From Forficula auricularia (lineage: Eukaryota > Arthropoda > Insecta > Dermaptera > Forficulidae): a stretch of DNA of 64,000 bases. The translations under genes and the position numbers were made by a program. The stretch is from the NCBI GenBank assembly GCA_024734495.1, contig JALMQS010000068.1:310001-374000 (forward strand). Reading direction: 5' to 3'. A model generated the notes under the pieces. It did not search any database and was not told where the DNA came from. It saw only the letters and a list, made by a program, of their open reading frames with translations. Each line of letters opens with the position of its first letter. The first letter of the stretch is position 1. Of this stretch, positions 27,399 to 38,091 are shown piece after piece.

Positions 27399-27751
27399 TA
27401 TTATTGAGCTTTAATTCTTGCCCAGTATTTTCGCATTCGCCTTATGCGGGCCTCTTTATTAGGTCATTAGGCCAAACAAAATACATAAAATTACATAAAT
27501 ATATATACATTTCATTATGAAGAAAGTATTACAATGTTTTTTTAAAGTTCAATAAATCAATGGAAATGTAACAAACTAGATGGTCAGAACATTAGTCATA
27601 CATAATATAAAAATTTTATGAGATAGCTTTTTTAACAAATTATAATACATGTATTTATAGTAATTACTAATAAATAATAGACAAAATCAGAGTCTGAACT
27701 CTTAGATTAACCAATAAGAATGCCTCTTTTCTTCTATCAGTCCATTTTTCT

Positions 27752-27967
27752 CGAGGGGTGAACCGCGACCTAATATCGTGTACACCCACTTTCACTTTCA
27801 TTTCCAAGTAGAAGGATCAACAGATGTAAAGGCATTATCTAATAAATTTCAAAATAATTCCATATAATTATTATTAAAAGAGAAATGAACGAACTAAAAA
27901 AAAATTCCATATAATTTCAAAGACGAAAGACGTGTACATCTAATTACAATCGCGGTTTACCCTTCGA
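27752..27967. mobile_element. MITE-1 copy 3
   Basis: CGAGGGGTGAACCGCGA at the left, CGCGGTTTACCCTTCG at the right, with shared internal sequence. The right flank (ATGCTTTACAGTTGAAAACT) is repeated after copy 4, so MITE plus flank was duplicated. Confidence 0.8.
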
Positions 27968-28044
27968 TGCTTTACAGTTGAAAACTCGTATTTTTGGTGT
28001 TTATGTTGTATAACATATACGAAGTTACTTCCAAGGCCTTGGAG

Positions 28045-28135
28045 AAAGCCACATGTTCGGCTTTGGGTGGCATTTCCTCCATACCCCATGCTTCGGTTAT
28101 CCCGCCGGTATTCGGGTGACTGATTGCAGTGGTTA
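28045..28135. repeat. GC-rich module, copy 1 of 3
   Basis: A ~90-bp segment (GCCACATGTTCGGCTTTGGG ... GTATTCGGGTGACTGATTGC) followed by T-rich sequence. Copies at 28897 and 29152. On the minus strand it would follow an A-rich stretch. Not recognised as a known gene or element. Confidence 0.8.
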
Positions 28136-28137
28136 CT

Positions 28138-28350
28138 TTTTATTTTTTTTGTTTTTATGTTTTTTGTTATTTTATTTGTTTTTTTATTTAATTTATTTTT
28201 TTATAATTTTATTTTTTTTTAATTTTTTTTTATTTTATTTTATTTTATTTTATTTTTTTATTTTTTTTATTTTATTTTTTATTTCATTTTTTTTTATTTT
28301 ATATTTTTTTTATTTTTTATTTTATTGTTTTTTATTTTTTTTATTTTTTT
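28138..28350. repeat. T-rich low-complexity tract
   Basis: Nearly pure T/A; follows GC-rich module copy 1. The 105-codon + ORF spanning it is an artefact of composition. Confidence 0.9.
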
Positions 28351-28353
28351 CCT

Positions 28354-28818
28354 CGAGTGGTGAACCGTGACCTAATATCGTGTACACCTACTTCCACTTT
28401 CATTTCCAAGTAGAAGGATCAACCGATGTAGGGGCATTATCTAATAAATTCCAAAATAATTCCATATAATAAATAAAAGATTAAAGGGTTTTTGGACAAT
28501 TTTTTATTAATATTATTTATCAATTTTCATACGAAGTTTCGACCTTTTCAGGACTTTTTCTACATAGTAAATTCATTCCTTTTCAGGTCGTTTTCTATGT
28601 AGGTATTTTTCACGTAGAAGTAATTAATGTTAAATATCAATTTTCATAAGACGTTTCAGGACTTTTTCAAGTAGAAAATTGATATTTAACATTAATAAAA
28701 AAAATGGTCCAAAAATCCGTGAATCAATGTTTATTATAAAAGGGAAATGAACGAACTAAAAAAAATCATATAATTTCAAAGACGTGTACATCTAATTACA
28801 ATCGCGGTTCACCCTTCG
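28354..28818. mobile_element. MITE-1 copy 4 with nested foldback
   Basis: Ends CGAGTGGTGAACCGTGA and CGCGGTTCACCCTTCG. The middle is interrupted at about 28484-28722 by a second inverted repeat whose outer arms read AAAGGGTTTTTGGAC and GGTCCAAAAATCC and which contains duplicated TTTTCAGGAC blocks. Confidence 0.75.
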
Positions 28819-28896
28819 ATGCTTTACAGTTTAAAACTCGTATTTTGGGGGTTTATGTTGTATAACATAGACCAAGTTACTTCCAAGGCCTTGGAG

Positions 28897-28988
28897 AAAG
28901 CCACATGTTCGGCTTTGGGTGGCATTTCCTCCATACCCCATGCTTCGGTTATCCCGCCGGTATTCGGGTGGCTGATTGCAGTGGTTAA
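28897..28988. repeat. GC-rich module, copy 2 of 3
   Basis: Same ~90 bp as 28045-28135, preceded by the same ~75-bp MITE right flank (28819 on). Together they form a duplicated MITE-flank-module unit. Confidence 0.8.
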
Positions 28989-29151
28989 TAAATTATGTTA
29001 ACTAAATTGTAAATTATAAATTAAGTAAAAATTGTAATAAATAATTCTATATATTAACCTCTTTGGAACAACAATAAACTGTATAGCCGGGTTTTTCTCA
29101 AAGCCTTTTCCCGTGCAAAAATTTAATTATACAAATGTAAATAAAAATTAC

Positions 29152-29237
29152 AGATGTTCGGCTTTGGGTGGCATTTCCTCCATACCCCATGCTTCGGTTA
29201 TCCCGCCGGTATTCGGGTGGCTAATTGCTGTGGTTAC
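29152..29237. repeat. GC-rich module, copy 3 of 3
   Basis: Begins abruptly at GATGTTCGGCTTTGGG and ends TGCTGTGGTTAC plus a T-run. Lacks the upstream flank of copies 1 and 2. Confidence 0.75.
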
Positions 29238-29239
29238 TT

Positions 29240-29980
29240 TTTTTTTTTTTAAATTTCAATATATTTATTTCTTCTTCATTTGGTAAAATTGTTTTTTGCT
29301 TTTGAAGTGTAAAGGAAAAATTATTTTACCAGATAAAGAAAAAAAACGTTTTGACAAAGAAGAGAATTTTCTCATACTTATTTTATGATTAAACACTGAA
29401 ATTATCTGTAATATTATACGGATCCAGACAAACACCAATTCATAAAAATCTGGAGATTCCTTTATTGCTGTTTTTTATTTATTTTTTAATTTTTTAATTA
29501 ATGCAATCATTTCAAGAATAAGGGCATAAAAATATGCAACGCGTATTGATATTATCAGACAATTAAAACAATCAAAACATAATTGTGTAAACTGATAGCT
29601 ATTCATATTGTTTAGAGAATCATTTAGTTATACATTTTAATTTATTAATATTAATGTATGAAACGGAGTGAAATAGAAAATTTTTAGTCGTTTTTATGAA
29701 AGGGATAAGAAAATTACTTAAAATAAGTTATATATATATACACTACGGATTTTGAATGAAATTAATTAATTTTTACATGATTTGGAACAAGGAAAAAAAG
29801 CGCAGACAATAAAAAAACACTAAAAGGTTCTGATATCCGAGTAATGCTGAATGGGATTCAAAGTTTATTTTTCGAATTATTGCGCAAATTCGTCGATTCT
29901 TGAACTAATAGTTTAATATAGTTAAGTGTAATTGTACAAAATTTAATTTAGATAGGTTACAGAGTCGATTGTATAGCTAA
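29240..29980. other. AT-rich sequence, nothing recognised
   Basis: No ORF, RNA or repeat identified. Confidence 0.4.
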
Positions 29981-29984
29981 CTCA

Positions 29985-30845
29985 TCATAAACTTACTCTT
30001 TTATATATAAACAAATATAAATGAAAATATATCTACTTATTAGAGTGTATAGTTAACTTCTAATTTGCTTAGGTTTTTTCCCTAGACCGGTAGCCGATCA
30101 AGGCTGAAGAGTCCCATCTAGCCCTTTCCCTATTAGTCGCCTTTTACGACAAGCAGGGAATACTGCGGGTATATTCGACGCCCAACCCGCAGGGCTAGGC
30201 TACAAACTTACTCTTTTATATATATACAAATATAAATGAAAATATATCTACTTATTAGAGTGTATAGCAAACTTACTCTTATATATATATATATATAGGT
30301 ACAGATATAGGTGCCGCAGGAGGGTCAAGTTTAGCCCTTAAGCACTTAAAAGGGCTTCACTACTAATGCTTAGGATTATTTTCTCCTAGACGGGTAGCCG
30401 ATTGAGGCTGAAGAGTCCTATCCATCCTTTCCCTATTAGTCGCCTCTTACGACAAGCAGGGAGTACTGCGGGTCTATTCGACGCCCAACCCGCAGGGCTA
30501 GGCTACAAACTTACTCTTTTATATATATACAAATATAAATGAAAATATATCTACTTATTAGAGTTTATAGCAAACATACTCTTTTATATAAATATATGTG
30601 CCGCAGGTGGGTCAAGTTTAGCCCTTAAGGACTTAAAAGGGCTTCACTACTAATGCTTATTATTATTTTCTCCTAGACAGGTAGCCGATTAAGGCTGAAG
30701 AGTCCTATCCATCCTTTCCCTATTAGTCGCCTCTTACGACAAGCAGGGAGTACTGCGGGTCTATTCGACGCCCAACCCGCAGGGCTAGGTTACAAACTCT
30801 TTTATATATAAATACAAATATAAATGAAAATATATCTACTTGTAT
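29985..30845. repeat. ~300-bp tandem repeat, three units
   Basis: The block CCCAACCCGCAGGGCTAGG recurs at 30181, 30484 and 30771, each preceded by TAGTCGCCTYTTACGACAAG and followed by ACTCTTTTATATAT-ACAAATATAAATG. The CG-rich core contrasts with AT-rich spacers. The core resembles sequences I recall from other invertebrate repeats, but I cannot place it. Confidence 0.85.
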
Positions 30846-30849
30846 ATTA

Positions 30850-31421
30850 AAAATATATCTTAAGGGAAATTACTAAGCCTTAGGGAAGTTACAGCTATTC
30901 TAGAAAGAAATGAAAGGTTACCTTTAGCACTAACCTATTTATAAATTATTTTAAAAACCTTCTAATTTGATGAATATGTAGAATATTCTCAAATGGAAAT
31001 AATTACCGAAGAATGGTAGGTATATTATTTCGAAACAAGTCCTAAAGCAAGGGAACCCATCTGCAAAACATCCTTGAAATTAGGCAAATCATTATTTGGT
31101 GCCTGCTCGAAATTGAAGAAGAATAACTAAATAGAAATAAAATTAACAGTCTTAATAATCATCATTTGAAAACAATCTAAAATTGAAATCTGCTGAATAA
31201 GTTCACTGTTAAAAATTTATTATAAAATTTTATTATAAAAAAATTGGAAGTCCTCAAAACTTTTAGTAATATTACATACCAGTATTGTAATCTTACAACA
31301 TATTTTTAGTAATATATATCTAATTAATACAAGAAAAAAGTAAAGTTACAATTTATTTTTGTATTTTTGCAATAGGTTAATGTGATTTTTACCAAAATAA
31401 TATAATATTTTTTTTTACTAT
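30850..31421. other. AT-rich sequence, nothing recognised
   Basis: No supported feature. Confidence 0.4.
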
Positions 31422-31731
31422 GGGGCAGTCCATAAATTACGTCACACAGTAAGGGGGGTGTGGCATCTCAGATTTGTGACAAAATGTGACAGAGGGTCTT
31501 AAAAATTGTGATGTCACTAAAGTCAAATTAAAAATTTTTAAAAATTAAACTTAAATTATATTAAATCCCTTTAGTTGACTTTGATTTATAAAAAAATTCT
31601 ACAATTATTAAATTAAAGGTATAAAAGCGATAGTCTGACGTCACAATACAGGGTGGGTTCAAGAAAAATGTGACACACAAGAGGGGGTCTAAAAATCTTG
31701 AAATTCGTGTGACGTAATTTATGGACGGCCC
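31422..31731. mobile_element. MITE-2 (TIR GGGCMGTCCATAAATTACG)
   Basis: Left end GGGCAGTCCATAAATTACGT and right end ACGTAATTTATGGACGGCCC are inverted; subterminal GTCACAC and TGTGACGTCA blocks also pair. 310 bp, no ORF. The terminal sequence is familiar from insect MITEs. A right-end fragment is at 39243-39283. Confidence 0.8.
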
Positions 31732-32019
31732 AAATACGCAATCTTGTAAATTTCTTATCTCTTTGTATTGTAAACGTTAGTAAATTTAGAATTTTTTTAT
31801 ATATAAATATATTTGAAAAAGAAAAAAAAAAAATCTACCAGTTTAATAATAAGAGGATGAAAATGATGTTTTAATAAATTATTTTATTTGTAACTTGTGG
31901 TTTTCATTATTCTTGGGGCTGTCTTTGCATCAATTTAGCATTAAACTCTACCACTCCGTCTTCAATAAAAAATACCTCTAATTATTAAAATTTCCTAATT
32001 TTAATATATAATAATATTT

Positions 32020-32249
32020 GAAGGGTAAATACAGGGGATAAACGCGCATTGTCAACTAAAACAATTCTATAAAAAAAAAAAAAACGGTTGAAATTACGCT
32101 CTCTTCCTCAGTATATAGCAAATCTTTTCTCGTCATTTTAAGCTTGATATAACGCCTTTATTCCAAAAATGAAGCTAGAGATTAATATTTTCCTTCAAAT
32201 GTTTCTAGAATCACATTTTGACATTTCGCCTTTATCCCCTGTACCCTTC
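32020..32249. mobile_element. MITE-3 (TIR GAAGGGTAMAGGGGATAAA)
   Basis: Left GAAGGGTAAATACAGGGGAT and right ATCCCCTGTACCCTTC are inverted, and the inner blocks GCGCATTGTCAA / TTGACATTTCGC continue the pairing. 230 bp, non-coding. Confidence 0.75.
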
Positions 32250-32380
32250 ATTTGTAATGAACGTATTAGTGAGCTTTAAAGTTAAAAAAAACAATTTTTT
32301 AATAAAAGGAAATTAAAAAAAATGATAAATTTATATTGGCACACCCACCTGTTAATAACTACTTTAATTAATAAAGTAAC

Positions 32381-32705
32381 AATCAAATTAAATTTACCCG
32401 AAGATGAAATTGAATTGTCAACCCAAAAACCACTTTAAATCTGTGATTAATAAAAACAGCGTTATTTTTGAGACTTTCTATTTATGTTTTACTTATCCGA
32501 ATAGTTTTCATATTAAATAGTTTGGAAACACCCAAAATCCTAACACAATCAAATTAAAATTACCCGAAGTTGAGATTGGATTGTCAATCCGAAAACCTCT
32601 TTTAATCTGTGATTGAAAACAGCGTTATTTTTGAGACTTTTGTTTTTCTTATCCGAATAGTTTTCATATTAAGTAATTTCAAAACATCCAAAATCCTAAC
32701 ACAGT
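32381..32705. repeat. ~165-bp direct duplication
   Basis: Two adjacent copies share AATCAAATTAAA-TTACCCGAAG, TTGTCAACCC / TTGTCAATCC, CTGTGATT and AACAGCGTTATTTTTGAGAC. Non-coding. Confidence 0.7.
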
Positions 32706-32828
32706 TATTTACTACTTGTGAGCTTAATAAGCTTAGAATGAAACAAAAAGTACATACAAAATCTTAAAAGTAATCGTATAAATACTAAATCATGCACAAA
32801 TTAACCTCCTTAAATTATGAAACACACT

Positions 32829-32888
32829 ATATCTATCTATCTATCTATCTATAAATATATATATATATATTTATTTATTTATTTATTT
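32829..32888. repeat. microsatellites (CTAT)n, (AT)n, (TTTA)n
   Basis: Adjacent simple repeats at the edge of a family A foldback fragment. Confidence 0.9.
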
Positions 32889-32965
32889 GCATCAAGCTGA
32901 GGATAACTTCATTAATTTCTCTTTATGAAATGAACAACTCTACTACTCTCGCCAAAACAAAATAT
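32885..32965. repeat. family A right-arm fragment
   Basis: TTTGCATCAAGCTGAGGATA, then TTTCTCTTTATGAAATGAAC and the terminal module CTACTACTCTCGCCAAAAC, in the same order as in the element at 57400-57544. Confidence 0.6.
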
Positions 32966-33012
32966 AGTATTTTCAACTATATGTATTGAATTGAATTTCC
33001 TTATTTATTTAC

Positions 33013-33062
33013 CAGCTGCGAAGCCCGCCTTCGGCAGGCATCTTACTGACTTCGCCCGGATT
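33013..33062 (-). mobile_element. Helitron-like 3' terminus
   Basis: On the minus strand a hairpin TGCCTGCCGAAGGCGGGC is followed by TTCGCAGCTGGT, i.e. a CTRR-T end about ten nt after a hairpin, as in Helitrons. Compare 58856 (CTAGT). The rest of the element is not delimited. Confidence 0.45.
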
Positions 33063-33216
33063 CCGCAATGGCTTTTAAAATAATCATTTAAATTTCATAA
33101 TTTTAATGAATTTTATTTGTCATGAACTATTAGTGAGTTTTTAAATTAAAAAACAATCACTACGGCATCGTCGCCCAAGCCGATTATAATAAGTGCCTAT
33201 TGATAGATACATATAG

Positions 33217-33234
33217 ATAGATAGATAGATAGAT
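33217..33234. repeat. (GATA)n microsatellite
   Basis: About four GATA/GATAGATA units. Confidence 0.85.
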
Positions 33235-33575
33235 ATCAGTGGCATGTGTTCCATGCTGTGCATCCCCAAAATTTCAAAACATCAAGAGTATTTTTTTCAT
33301 ATCATGTCCATAATATGTAAATTTAATATTAGATTTGAAAAATAAAGAAAAATTATGATTTTATCGATAAAAAATAAAATAACATTCCTAAAATTGAAGG
33401 GTTCTTTTTTGTACAGCATCATCTGATGGATACCAATATTATAAAGTCTATACAGTTAGGTCTATACCACTTAGGTATTTTTTTTCTTTTTTAAAATTAA
33501 TAAAAAATAAAATTTTAAAAATTAATATTAAAAATAACATATATTACAGTTTTTGTTTCATGAACAAAGTCTCAT

Positions 33576-33817
33576 TAGCCGGATAGTGACTGAGGGTTTG
33601 ATTCGCGAGGCCAGCCCCTTGAGGCAAATGCTTGGTCGGTCAGTAAGTGCCTCGCCCAAGGCAAAAGTGCCCGTTGCCTCGTCCCGATCCACCCGTTGTC
33701 GGTTTTTCTGAATGCTCAAAGGCGCCTCGGGTCGTTTCCTGCGTTCACTCAGGACGGATCTGCGTCAAACGCCCGAGGCGGCCTCGCGAGGCTGCTCGCT
33801 CAGTCAGTATCCGGCTA
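33576..33817. mobile_element. GC-rich foldback MITE (TIR TAGCCGGATASTGACTGAG)
   Basis: Left TAGCCGGATAGTGACTGAG pairs with right CTCAGTCAGTATCCGGCTA. The inner GCGAGGCC and GGCCTCGCGAGG blocks pair too. About 240 bp of GC-rich, CpG-rich DNA in an AT-rich region. The + ORF here is incidental. Confidence 0.75.
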
Positions 33818-33819
33818 TT

Positions 33820-34340
33820 GGCTTTTCTGAAAGGCACATATATCGTCGCTATCAATCTCAAACCTCGTATCTCCATTATAACAATTGTTGAGAAAAAAAA
33901 CTTTGTCACTATTTATTTGCTTCAGAATATTACGAGTTATGGTTTTTTTTCAATTTAACGATATTTCTGGCATGATTTTTGTTACGAGGTTTAGTTGTAA
34001 ATAGTTAAGAGTTTTGGGAAAATTAATAAAAGTTGATTTCGCCAAAAATTCAGCTACGAGGTTTAAGAATGATGGTGACGATATTTTGTATATTTGTTTA
34101 TTGTATATTCCCATGGATTTTCATGCAAGTTGGCATTGGCGCACTTTCCCGCCCTCCCAGATCATAAATATATAATATTTATATATATATTAATAAAAGT
34201 ATCTAACTAGTTCAGAGATGTGGGTAATAATTTTTTTTCTCGAAAAAATCCCTAAAATATGTGTTTTATACACATACACAACCCTAAAATATAGCTAGCT
34301 AATAAATAAAAAATGTACAGTCTGTCAGTTACTTTCTGTA
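33820..34340. other. AT-rich sequence, nothing recognised
   Basis: No supported feature. Confidence 0.4.
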
Positions 34341-34344
34341 CTTC

Positions 34345-34380
34345 CTGAAGATGGGTTGATAGCCCGAAATATATATATTG
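34345..34380 (+). ncRNA. hammerhead-like core (solo)
   Basis: CTGAAGAT, stem II GGGTT-GAT-AGCCC (five pairs with one U-G), then GAAATATATATATTG: an AU palindrome as stem III followed by U-U. The flanks CTTC and GAAAAAGG can start a stem I. No partner copy nearby. Confidence 0.5.
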
Positions 34381-34504
34381 AAAAAGGAAAAAAAAATTAT
34401 ATCTTTTAATTTTTTAATTTTAAAGTGAAATAAGTGACCTAGTATCCTTAACTCATAGTAAATCAATATTAAATATAATATTTATTTACTCTTATCTTTA
34501 TTAA

Positions 34505-34765
34505 AGATGTTTCACCTTGCACCAACACCACAATCTCTACTAATTACAGCATTCGAATTAAGGAAAGAACGAGATCGCTCTTTCCGAGAAGAAAATCTAA
34601 CAGCGGGCCCTGCCTAAGAGGTCTTACCTTGCGAAGCGAAGACCACCGACCCCCATTGACATCCATCCTTCAATCTCGGAGAAGACCGAAATATTGGCTG
34701 GAGAGGCTCTGAAAACCCTAATACCCTGATAACAGAACCCAGGCCAATGTTTATATAAAGATAAA
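34505..34765. repeat. dispersed repeat with module GATGTTTCACCTTGCACC
   Basis: The module (GTTTCACC ... ACCACAATCTCTACTAATT) recurs inverted inside the foldback at 54394-54833 and in weaker form near 47580 and 53010. The rest includes GC-rich blocks (CAGCGGGCCCTGCC). Not identified. Confidence 0.45.
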
Positions 34766-34769
34766 ATTT

Positions 34770-35390
34770 AATTTAATTTGAGTGGTAAATTTGTATATGA
34801 TATAGGTGGGGGTAATCAAATTTATAATATGATAGATATCAATTTTTTTAAGTTTTTTTATTGTCATTGAGAGACGTTTCGAGTCTGTAAAAATATATAT
34901 CAATTTTGTATTGCTTTATTTAGTTTTATATTTAAGGAGGTTCTTTCGTGACAATCTACACAAAAAGTTTTAGCCTCGTAACCTAAAATTTGAGGTTATG
35001 ATTTTTTAAAGTGACTGTACTTTTTACGCTACTATATTCTATTTATGAATGGATCGTTTCCAAGCCATTGGTATTTTATCTCCTCCACTAAAAATAATCG
35101 CCCAAATATGTTTTTGTTTTTTATTTTTTATCAAAACTACGTGGTATATAATTTCAATTTTTTTTTTAAATTACTCCCAATATATTATTCTAACAAATAT
35201 TAATTTTTCATCAAGATGGTGAAAGTCCTTCAATGAAAAAAAATAAAATAATGATCATTTCCCCACCCTTTCCCTATCTACCATATGTAAAAAAAATTAT
35301 TTTTAATGGCAATTATTTCATGTTTGGTGTGGTAAATAACCTTCAAATTTTAACAGTGTGTGTATTATGCTTTTAATGACTTATATTCCA
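34770..35390. other. AT-rich sequence, nothing recognised
   Basis: No supported feature. Confidence 0.4.
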
Positions 35391-35394
35391 AGTG

Positions 35395-36475
35395 TTGTAG
35401 GGGAGCACTATCCCCCTTGCCCCACCCATAACTACGCCCATGATGACAATAAAGAACTTAAATTTGAAAATAAAGAAAAGATTTTTTTATTTTAGACAAA
35501 AGAATCAGCCGGGATTCGAACCCGGTATTGTTGTAGGGGGGGGGGCACTATCCCCCTTACCCCACCCATAACTACGCCCATCATGACAATAAAGAACTTA
35601 AATTTGAAAATAAAGAAAAGATTTTTTATTTTAGACAAAAGAATCAGCCGGGATTCGAACCCGGTATTGTTGTAGGGGGCACTATCCCCCTTGCCCCACC
35701 CATAACTACGCCCATGATGACAATAAAGAACTTAAATTTGAAAATAAAGAAAAGATTTTTTATTATAGACAAAAGAATCAGCCAGGATTCGAACCCGGTA
35801 TTGTTGTAGGGGGGCACTATCCCCCTTGCCCCACCCATAACTACGCCCATGATGACAATAAAGAACTTAAATTTGAAAATAAAGAAAAGATTTTTTATTA
35901 TAGACAAAAGAATCAGCCGGGATTCGAACCCGGTATTGTTGTAGGGGGCACTATCCCCCTTGCCCCACCCATAACTACGCCCATGATGACAATAAAGAAC
36001 TTAAATTTGAAAATAAAGAAAAGATTTTTTATTATAGACAAAAGAATCAGCCGGGATTCGAACCCGGTATTGTTGTAGGGGGGCACTATCCCCCTTGCCC
36101 CACCCATAACTACGCCCATGATGACAATAAAGAACTTAAATTTGAAAATAAAGAAAAGATTTTTTATTATAGACAAAAGAATCAGCCAGGATTCGAACCC
36201 GGTATTGTTGTAGGGGGGCACTATCCCCCTTGCCCCACCCATAACTACGCCCATGATGACAATAAAGAACTTAAATTTGAAAATAAAGAAGAGATTTTTT
36301 ATTTTAGACAAAAGAATCAGCCAGGATTCGAACCCGGTATTGTTGTAGGGGGCACTATCCTCCTTGCCCCACCCATAACTACGCCCATGATGACAATAAA
36401 GAACTTAAATTTGAAAATAAAGAAAAGATTTTTTATTATAGACAAAAGAATCAGCCGGGATTCGAACCCGGTATC
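35395..36475 (-). repeat. ~135-bp tandem array of a tRNA-like SINE 3' half
   Basis: Eight units, each on the minus strand with a T-arm-like CCGGGTTCGAATCCCGG, GCTGATTCTTTTGTC, an AT-rich stretch, ATGGGCGTAGTTATGGG and a G/C-rich end. Units are nearly identical and differ mainly in G-run length. Only the last unit (36460 on) continues into a tRNA-like head, so the array grew from the 3' part of one SINE. The long minus ORFs are a consequence of the repeat. Confidence 0.9.
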
Positions 36476-36555
36476 TTAGCATGTCTGGTGCGATGATTTT
36501 TATAAGAGCGTAGCTCATAATATCCTCTTAGCCACTGAACCCGGAAAGCCTAATT
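36462..36555 (-). mobile_element. tRNA-like SINE head
   Basis: Minus strand: CCGGGTTCAGTGGCTAAGAGG (A-box-like) to CCGGGTTCGAATCCCGG (B box), about 85 nt with a long variable region. The mismatched acceptor and anticodon parts exclude a functional tRNA. Related to the head at 57335-57583. Confidence 0.65.
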
Positions 36556-36559
36556 TTTA

Positions 36560-37010
36560 GTCTTCTGGGATCCCACTGATTATGTGTATAAAATTTGGTT
36601 GAGTTTGGTACAAGGGTCTAGTTTTTTAATTTTTTGATCCTACACCCCCCCCCCCCCCATTTTGGGTGGTTAGTTTTTTGCATTTTTAGTCTGGGGTGGG
36701 GTTCCACTGATTATGTATATAAAATTTGGTTGAGTTTGGTACAAGGGCCTATATTTTTATTTTTTGACCCCTCCCCCATTTTGGGCGGTTAGTTTTTGCA
36801 TTTTTAGTCTTCTGGAGTCCCACTGATTATGTATACAAAATTTGGTTGAGTTTGGTAAATAAAAAAGATTTTCATTTTTTTTTAATCAAAATAGTTTCAG
36901 CCGTTTTTGAGATATTTCGAAAAAAAAAACACTTTTTTTAATCCACGATTACAATACTTGACCATATGGTAAAGTAAAAAATGTATTGTCTTATATATGG
37001 ACATTTCGAA
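36560..37010. repeat. AAATTTGGTTGAGTTTGGT minisatellite-bearing repeat
   Basis: Three ~100-130-bp units with ATTATGTATA, AAATTTGGTTGAGTTTGG, a C-run and TTTTGGGCGGTTAGTTTTT. They are followed by GTTTCAGCCGTTTTTGAGAT and ATTACAATACTTGACCATA. The same sequences occur at 38290-38900 and inverted at 58370-58580. Confidence 0.75.
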
Positions 37011-37392
37011 CACACTGTATTCAACATAAAAGCAAAAAATAAATAGCCATTTCAAAAAAATAAAAAACATCTTCAAAAAAAAATTACTTAAATATAATCA
37101 TTTAAAAGAATTCCGAAATCCAAATAGAAATGAATTTAAATATTTATCTATTTGATAGAGCTAATATAAAATAGAAAAGGGCTTAAGGGGAAGTAATAAA
37201 GCTGTAAAAAGACATCCTCATTCTATATATGTATATATAGCTAAACTAAATGATACTAAATCAAAAAGAGATTCTTTACAAATGAATTTTAAAATTGAAC
37301 TTGACAGACCCCAGAACGAATTTGCGCCAATGCTTTAGCACCTACCTTTTAGTAGAGGTCCAGTTTATAGATAGATGGATTAAGATAGTAGG

Positions 37393-37472
37393 TGTTCTCG
37401 AAGTATAGTGGTTAACCAACCACCTGTTGCTAATAACGCCGGTAGATCTCGAGGTATCAAACCACTCACCTA
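37393..37472 (+). mobile_element. tRNA-Asp-like SINE head
   Basis: AAGTATAGTGGTTAACCA matches the A-box/D-arm region of tRNA-Asp-type genes, and GAGGTATCAAACCACTC sits at the B-box position. The arms do not close as a working tRNA, so this is likely a SINE head or pseudogene. Confidence 0.5.
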
Positions 37473-38091
37473 GAATAAGAAATTATTTCATTATGATTTT
37501 TACAAATTTTGATTGAATGGTTTTTTTCCTTAGTATTAAGTAGAATGTAATAAAGAAAGGCAAAAAAGCAAATCTATTTCATATTAGTAAACTAAGACCC
37601 TAGTCTTTTTTTCCCTGAAAAAAAGGGTCCCGACCGAGTTGTAAAATTAGCGCCTTTTTATCTAGTCACTTTTGTTTTATTATTTTTTAAACTAGTTATT
37701 TTTACTAATTTATGTTTCCTTAATTTTATATTGACAAATAAGATAGAAGGTTCCTTCTATTAAATAATACGTCATTTGTTATGTCAGTCAATCATTGTGA
37801 AAATAAGGACTTATATAATTCGATTCTATTGTTTTATAAGTAAAGTATTTAATTTATATTCATTATTAATTGTAGATATCATATACTAATAAAAAACTTA
37901 CTTTTTTTAACAATTATTGTCTTTATTTGACATTCAAGTTTGAGCATTCAATGACAACAGTCGCCAACAAATTAGGCTCTCTTATCGAATTCAAGTGAAT
38001 TTTATTTGCAATTTATAATCAGTGGTTTCATTTTATATGTTATATTGAAGTTAATTAACAATTTTTACATAAGGGAGAAGAAAAATTGAAG

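Noticed and set aside
26913..28370. Hydrophobic + ORFs at 26913-27158 and 28053-28370 as membrane proteins
   Set aside because: They are Phe/Leu/Ile runs produced by T-rich low-complexity DNA.
33647..33958. 103-codon ORF in GC-rich DNA
   Set aside because: It lies mostly within a foldback MITE; no family similarity, and it ends in AT-rich flank.
35644..36311. Repetitive minus ORFs of 87 and 132 codons (FIVIMGVVMGGARGIVPP repeats)
   Set aside because: Translation of the 135-bp tandem array; the open frame exists because the unit length is a multiple of three.
35500..36480. Cluster of tRNA genes suggested by repeated GGGTTCGAATCCC
   Set aside because: Only the T arm is repeated; D and anticodon arms are missing in all but the last unit, which is itself not tRNA-like enough.
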